Source: Nioella sp965215655 (GTDB lineage: Bacteria > Pseudomonadota > Alphaproteobacteria > Rhodobacterales > Rhodobacteraceae). From it: DNA of 64,000 bases. A model generated the notes under the pieces. That model was not told the origin of the DNA. It ran no database searches and was given only the letters and a program-made list of their open reading frames with translations. The position numbers were made by a program, and so were the translations under genes. The stretch covers positions 2,418,001 to 2,482,000 of the forward strand of contig NZ_OZ244111.1 in the NCBI RefSeq assembly GCF_965215655.1, read 5' to 3'. Shown piece after piece: positions 60,546 to 64,000 of the stretch; the first letter of the stretch is position 1, and the number at the start of each line of letters is the position of its first letter.

Positions 60546-61196
60546 TTACGGCTCCGCGTCGGGTTGCAGGCCGGGGGCCGCGTCGGCGAAGGCGGGCAGC
60601 GCCTGACAGGCGTCATGGACCGCGTTCACCCGTGTCAGATGGCTGATATCGACCTTGAACCGCGCCGCCGAAAAGACCTGCGGGACAAGACAGATATCGG
60701 CCAGCCCCGGCGTATCGCCAAAGCAGAAATCCCCGCCGTGGGTCTGTTTGGCCAACAGCGCCTCGCATGCCTCCAGCCCATCCGCGATCCAGCGCTGGCA
60801 CCAGGCGTCTTTCACCGCCTGATCGGCCCCGAATTGCTGTTCCAGATAGTCCAGAACCCGCAGGTTTTGCAGAGGATGCACATCACAGGCGATGACCTGC
60901 GCAAAACCCCGGACCTGCGCGCGCAGATCCTTGTTCGATGGCATCAGCGCGGGATCGGGATAGGTCTCATCCAGCCATTCCACGATGGCCAGCGATTGCG
61001 TCAACACCAGCCCGTCCGCCTCCAGCGCGGGCACCAGCGCCTGCGGGTTCAGCGCGCGGAACTCGGGGCGTTTCTGCTCCCCCCCGCCCCGGCGCAGATG
61101 CACCGAGGTAAAGTCATGCGCCACGCCTTTGAGGTTCAGCGCGATACGCAACCGGTAGGCAGAGGAACTGCGGAAATATCCGTGGACATGGATCAT
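60546..61196 (-). CDS. Maleylpyruvate isomerase (GST zeta class)
   Basis: Isomerises maleylpyruvate to fumarylpyruvate in the gentisate route. The protein is 216 residues, zeta-class glutathione transferase fold: YFRSSSAYRLRIALNLKG with the Ser-rich glutathione site at 10-12, then NPQALVPALEADGLVLTQSLAIVEWLDETYPDPALMP and QNLRVLDYL. Context (gentisate dioxygenase and fumarylpyruvate hydrolase) favours maleylpyruvate over maleylacetoacetate. Overlaps the hydrolase gene by 4 bp. Confidence 0.9.
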   Translation of the reverse strand: MIHVHGYFRSSSAYRLRIALNLKGVAHDFTSVHLRRGGGEQKRPEFRALNPQALVPALEADGLVLTQSLAIVEWLDETYPDPALMPSNKDLRAQVRGFAQVIACDVHPLQNLRVLDYLEQQFGADQAVKDAWCQRWIADGLEACEALLAKQTHGGDFCFGDTPGLADICLVPQVFSAARFKVDISHLTRVNAVHDACQALPAFADAAPGLQPDAEP

Positions 61197-61891
61197 TCCG
61201 GTTCGCCGATGGTCAACGAAATCGGCTCGAGCCCGTCCACGCCGCCGGTGATGACATCGCCCGCCACCACGGGGCCGACGCCTGCGGGCGTGCCGGTCAT
61301 GATCACGTCACCGGGAGCGAGGTGGTAGAACTTCGACAGGTCCGCCACGATCTCGGCCACGCCATGGATCAGATCATTCAGGGTCGCATCCTGCCGGACT
61401 TCGCCATTCACCTCCAGGTGGATACGTTGCGGGCCGATCGCGCCCATCTCCTCGGCCTTGGTCAAACCGGTCAGCACGGCAGAGCCCTCCACATCCTTAC
61501 CCAGATCCCAGGGCCGCTGCTTGGCACGGGCTGCCAGTTGAAGGTCGCGGCGCGTCATGTCGAGACCGCAGCCATAGGCATAGATCGCGCCCGCCGCCTC
61601 TTCGACCGAGGCGCGGAAGACGGGTTTGCCGATGACCAGCACCAGTTCCATTTCATAATGAAAGTTCTCGGTCCCCGGCGGATACGGCAGGGTCGACCCG
61701 CTGGCCAGCACCGCTTGCGGCGACTTGGTGAAGTAGAAGGGCGCCTCGCGGTCGACCTCCACCCCCATTTCGGCGGCGTGCGCGGCATAGTTACGCCCCA
61801 CGCAGAAGATGCGGTGCACCGGGTATTCGGCGGCTTCGCCATTGACGGGGATGGACTGCACTTTGGGGGTGTCGAACAGATAGTCGGTCAT
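61193..61891 (-). CDS. Fumarylpyruvate hydrolase (FAH family)
   Basis: Splits fumarylpyruvate to fumarate and pyruvate. The protein is 232 residues: YPVHRIFCVGRNYAAHAAEMGVE (His of the catalytic dyad region), APFYFTKSPQAVLASG, NFHYEMELVLVIGKPV (Glu metal ligands), YGCGLDMTRRDLQLAARAKQRPWDLGKDVEGSAVL and the C-terminal GDVIMTGTPAGVGPV. Its stop overlaps the isomerase start and its start overlaps the dioxygenase stop, a tightly coupled trio. Confidence 0.93.
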   Translation of the reverse strand: MTDYLFDTPKVQSIPVNGEAAEYPVHRIFCVGRNYAAHAAEMGVEVDREAPFYFTKSPQAVLASGSTLPYPPGTENFHYEMELVLVIGKPVFRASVEEAAGAIYAYGCGLDMTRRDLQLAARAKQRPWDLGKDVEGSAVLTGLTKAEEMGAIGPQRIHLEVNGEVRQDATLNDLIHGVAEIVADLSKFYHLAPGDVIMTGTPAGVGPVVAGDVITGGVDGLEPISLTIGEPE

Positions 61892-62925
61892 CGCGCGCGT
61901 TCCTCGTAGTAACCTAGCTTTTCCTGAAGCGGGCGGTCATGGACGCGCACCAGATAGGCGTCTTCCCCCGCTTCATGGGTGATTTCGGCAAAGACCGGTG
62001 CGGTGAAGGTATCTTTCGGACCCCACTCGATGGTTTCGCCATTGATGGTGGTTTTGCCCCGCCCCTTCACCACATGGAAGGCCGCAGAAGACGACCGCAG
62101 CGGCGGCGCATGGCGCTGGCCCGCCCCGATCCGCATGGCGGTGAAGCCCATGGTGGGCAACACGTCGGCACCGGTTTCGGGGTTCACATAGTCCAGTTCC
62201 GCGCAGTCGCCGTCCGTATAGGCGGCCATTTCATTCAGCGCGGCCTCGGTCCGGCCCCAGGGGTAGCGCATCATCGGGTAGCGGCGTGCGCCTGCGCCTA
62301 GTTTGCGGCTCGGCGCAAGACCGGAAGACAGATATTCCACCTGGCTGGCATCCGGGCGATTGCGCTGCGCCTGAAGCGGGCCTTCGGTGGCGTAGGAGCC
62401 TTCGAGATAGACGAAAAGCGGCAGGTCGAGCGCGTCGAGCCAGACCACGGGTTCGGTTCCTTCATGTCCATGATCATGCCATTCGCCACCGGGGGTCAGC
62501 ACCAGATCGCCCTCCTCCATCGGCAGCTTTTCCCCGTCCACGACGGTATAGCCACCCTTGCCTTCCACCACGATCCGAACGGCTGAGGGCGTGTGCACAT
62601 GGGCCGGCGCGGTTTCCCCCGGCAACAGCAGTTGCAGCCCCAGATAGATCGAGGAGGTCGCCTGCATCGCCCCCGCCCCGCGACCGGGATCGGAGAGGAC
62701 CAAAACCCGACGTTCGGCTTTTTCGACCGGCGTCAGCTCGCCCGCGCGCAGCAGCAGGGGGCGGATCGCGTCGTAATTCCAGTGGCCCGACCTGGTCACC
62801 GGGTTGGGGGCGCCATGGGGCAACACGTTGCGCATCATCGGCCAGAGCGGTGCAACCCCCGCTGCCGTCATGTCATCACGATAGTCCTGCGGCAGCTCTT
62901 CCAAAGTGCCCAATTGCTCGCCCAT
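61888..62925 (-). CDS. Gentisate 1,2-dioxygenase
   Basis: Fe(II) bicupin that opens gentisate to maleylpyruvate. The protein is 345 residues from the ATG at 62925 (MGEQLGTLEELPQDYRDDM). The first cupin has PAHVHTPSAVRIVVEGKGGYTVVDGEKLPMEEGDLVLTPGGEWHDHGHEG with His109, His111 and His150 as likely iron ligands. The second, degenerate cupin is near 270-330 (FHVVKGRGKTTINGETIEWGPKDTF). It is the first gene of the gentisate operon and is divergent from a MarR gene, with a striking inverted repeat between them. Confidence 0.94.
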   Translation of the reverse strand: MGEQLGTLEELPQDYRDDMTAAGVAPLWPMMRNVLPHGAPNPVTRSGHWNYDAIRPLLLRAGELTPVEKAERRVLVLSDPGRGAGAMQATSSIYLGLQLLLPGETAPAHVHTPSAVRIVVEGKGGYTVVDGEKLPMEEGDLVLTPGGEWHDHGHEGTEPVVWLDALDLPLFVYLEGSYATEGPLQAQRNRPDASQVEYLSSGLAPSRKLGAGARRYPMMRYPWGRTEAALNEMAAYTDGDCAELDYVNPETGADVLPTMGFTAMRIGAGQRHAPPLRSSSAAFHVVKGRGKTTINGETIEWGPKDTFTAPVFAEITHEAGEDAYLVRVHDRPLQEKLGYYEERAR

Positions 62926-62952
62926 GGCGTCCTCCCTTGGATTCGATATACT

Positions 62953-62977
62953 AAGCATGCTGATTATTAGCATGCTT
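62953..62977. promoter_or_regulatory. MarR-type operator between gentisate operon and regulator
   Basis: AAGCATGCT, GATTATT, AGCATGCTT: perfect 9-bp arms with a 7-base spacer, and each arm contains the self-palindrome AGCATGCT. It lies 28 bp before the dioxygenase start and 55 bp before the MarR start, so it can cover both promoters. It is the obvious site for the adjacent MarR protein. Confidence 0.7.
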
Positions 62978-63031
62978 GTCAACGGGACCTGCAATTGCCT
63001 ATCCTGTGACGGACACGGGGGGAGGCCGGAC

Positions 63032-63499
63032 ATGGTCGAGATCTACAACATGGCGGGCCATCTGGTGCGCAGGCTGAACCAGATCTCGGTGGCGGTCTTC
63101 GCGGACCGAATGGCGGCCGAAGGGGTGGAGCTGACCCCGGTGCAATTCGCGGCCCTGTCGGCGATCGACGCCCGTCCGGGCATCGCGCAGGCCGCACTTG
63201 CGGGGGCGATTGCCTATGACCAGACGACGCTTGGCGGCGTGATCGACCGGCTGGAGCAGAAGGGGTTCGTCGCGCGCCAGGTCAGCCCCAGGGACCGCCG
63301 TGCGCGGGTTCTGACGGTCACACAGGCCGGGCATGACTTGCTGGCGCGCGTGCGGCCCGTGGTGCGGGATCTGCAGGGGGATATCCTCTCGGGGCTCGAC
63401 GAGGTCGAGACCGCGCAGATGCTGGCCCTCCTGAAAAAGACCACGGACGCAGGAAATGATAAGAGCCGTGCACCGCTGGCTCCTCGTGACAAGCGCTAG
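63032..63499 (+). CDS. MarR-family regulator of gentisate operon
   Basis: Regulator of 155 residues from the ATG at 63032, preceded by GGGGGGAGG. The winged helix is clear: LTPVQFAALSAIDARPGIAQAALAGAIAYDQTTLGGVIDRLEQKGFVARQVSPRDRRARVLTVTQAG. The frame is open to 62906, but the upstream part covers the operator. Divergent placement and the inverted repeat at 62953-62977 suggest repression of both itself and the gentisate genes, relieved by gentisate or 3-hydroxybenzoate (inference). Confidence 0.92.
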   Translation: MVEIYNMAGHLVRRLNQISVAVFADRMAAEGVELTPVQFAALSAIDARPGIAQAALAGAIAYDQTTLGGVIDRLEQKGFVARQVSPRDRRARVLTVTQAGHDLLARVRPVVRDLQGDILSGLDEVETAQMLALLKKTTDAGNDKSRAPLAPRDKR

Positions 63500-63567
63500 G
63501 ATGTGCAGGGCTGGACGCGCCCCCGCTTTCCCGCCATGACGTCGGGTAGCAATGGATGACGACCCGG

Positions 63568-64000
63568 ATGACTGACCCTGATATGCCCAAATCCTGCTGC
63601 ACCCCGGCCCGAGACAGCGATGTGCCCCCTGCCCCGGCCATGACGCCCGGCACCGGGGACAGCGGCAAGGCCGAGGCGATCCCGATTCCCGGCGGCACCG
63701 CATTGGTGGGCACGGCCCGCCCCGGTCTGCCCATGGACGGGGAAAGCCCGATAAAGCGCAAACGGGTCAAGCCCTTCGCCATCGACGCCACCACCGTCAC
63801 CAATGCCCGTTTCGCCCGGTTCGTGGCCGAAACCGGATATGTCACGGAGGCCGAGCGCTTCGGCAATTCCTTCGTCTTCTTCAGCTTTCTGCCGCCCAAC
63901 GCGCCGCCCACACAAGGGGTCGTCGGCACCGAATGGTGGCGCATGGTCGATGGGGCCAATTGGCGGCTGCCCCATGGGCCGCTGGTGCCAGAGGCCTATC
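63568..64000 (+). CDS. Formylglycine-generating enzyme family protein, cut by window edge
   Basis: Open frame from an ATG at 63568 to the last base, with about 144 residues visible. It begins with a Cys-containing segment (KSCCTPARDSD) and continues with the FGE/SUMF1 core: GGTALVGTARPGLPMDGESPIKRKRVKPFAIDATTVTNARFARFVAETGYVTEAERFGNSFVF. The TVTNARFARFVAETGY block is diagnostic. The family oxidises a sulfatase Cys to formylglycine, or acts in other roles such as ergothioneine synthesis. The catalytic C-terminal part lies outside the window, so which role applies is open. An ATG five codons on is possible. Confidence 0.82.
   Translation, partial: MTDPDMPKSCCTPARDSDVPPAPAMTPGTGDSGKAEAIPIPGGTALVGTARPGLPMDGESPIKRKRVKPFAIDATTVTNARFARFVAETGYVTEAERFGNSFVFFSFLPPNAPPTQGVVGTEWWRMVDGANWRLPHGPLVPEAY

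Noticed and set aside
54111..61328. Other long plus-strand frames opposite the SDR/crotonase, TRAP and gentisate genes
   Set aside because: Same reasoning: composition-driven antisense frames over well-identified genes.

Overview
The window reads as chromosome of a GC-rich alphaproteobacterium of the Rhodobacteraceae/Roseobacter type. The pointers are the pob/pca and gentisate gene sets, the glnB-glnA pair, the scpA/scpB-nagZ-SPOR-argS block, stand-alone Hint and YbjN-type proteins, and TRAP plus ugp transporters. The assignment rests on recognising gene families and synteny by eye; no search was run.

Layout. (1) 1-13702 is a sugar/uronide-type catabolic locus with two divergent operons facing a 455-bp control region. 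The minus operon encodes a sugar-type ABC transporter (binding protein, ATPase, two permeases, one carrying a large TPR plus beta-domain tail) interleaved with an enoyl-CoA hydratase, a CaiB-type CoA-transferase and an aldehyde dehydrogenase. The plus operon encodes a GMC oxidoreductase, a LacI regulator, a DUF1349 protein and a GH88 unsaturated glucuronyl hydrolase. (2) 13703-14627 holds broken insertion sequences (an IS3 fragment joined to an IS110 fragment) next to tRNA-Leu(UAG), and may be the edge of an acquired island. (3) 14899-34661 is housekeeping chromosome: nnrDE, glnB-glnA, scpAB, nagZ, argS, dgt, an A-type Fe-S carrier and xth, mixed with at least nine small or medium exported proteins of unknown function. 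(4) 34804-43004 holds a ugpBAEC-type importer with a phosphodiesterase, a divergent LysR gene, an AraC regulator and a ribokinase-like kinase. (5) 43108-62925 is a large aromatic-acid region, followed by a MarR gene and the start of a formylglycine-generating-enzyme-like gene.

How the genes fit together. The aromatic region can be read as one funnel. A TRAP importer feeds a seven-gene operon (acyl-CoA ligase, crotonase, SDR, ACMSD-like amidohydrolase, acyl-CoA dehydrogenase, DUF3237, MarR) that resembles the actinobacterial beta-oxidative route for hydroxyphenylpropanoids. Its para product, 4-hydroxybenzoate, would enter pobA-pcaDCHG on one side. Its meta product, 3-hydroxybenzoate, would enter the 3HB-6-hydroxylase/gentisate operon on the other. 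A BKACE-family gene after pcaG could cleave 3-oxoadipate in place of pcaIJ/pcaF, none of which lies here; pcaB is also absent. This integrated reading is inference.

Regulatory structure visible in the bases includes a pair of related LacI-type sites (8920-8938 and 9152-9173), a perfect inverted repeat of AGCATGCT before the gentisate operon (62953-62977), a TCACATA inverted repeat before the ligase operon (55747-55764), and hairpins directly after the binding-protein gene in all three transporter operons.
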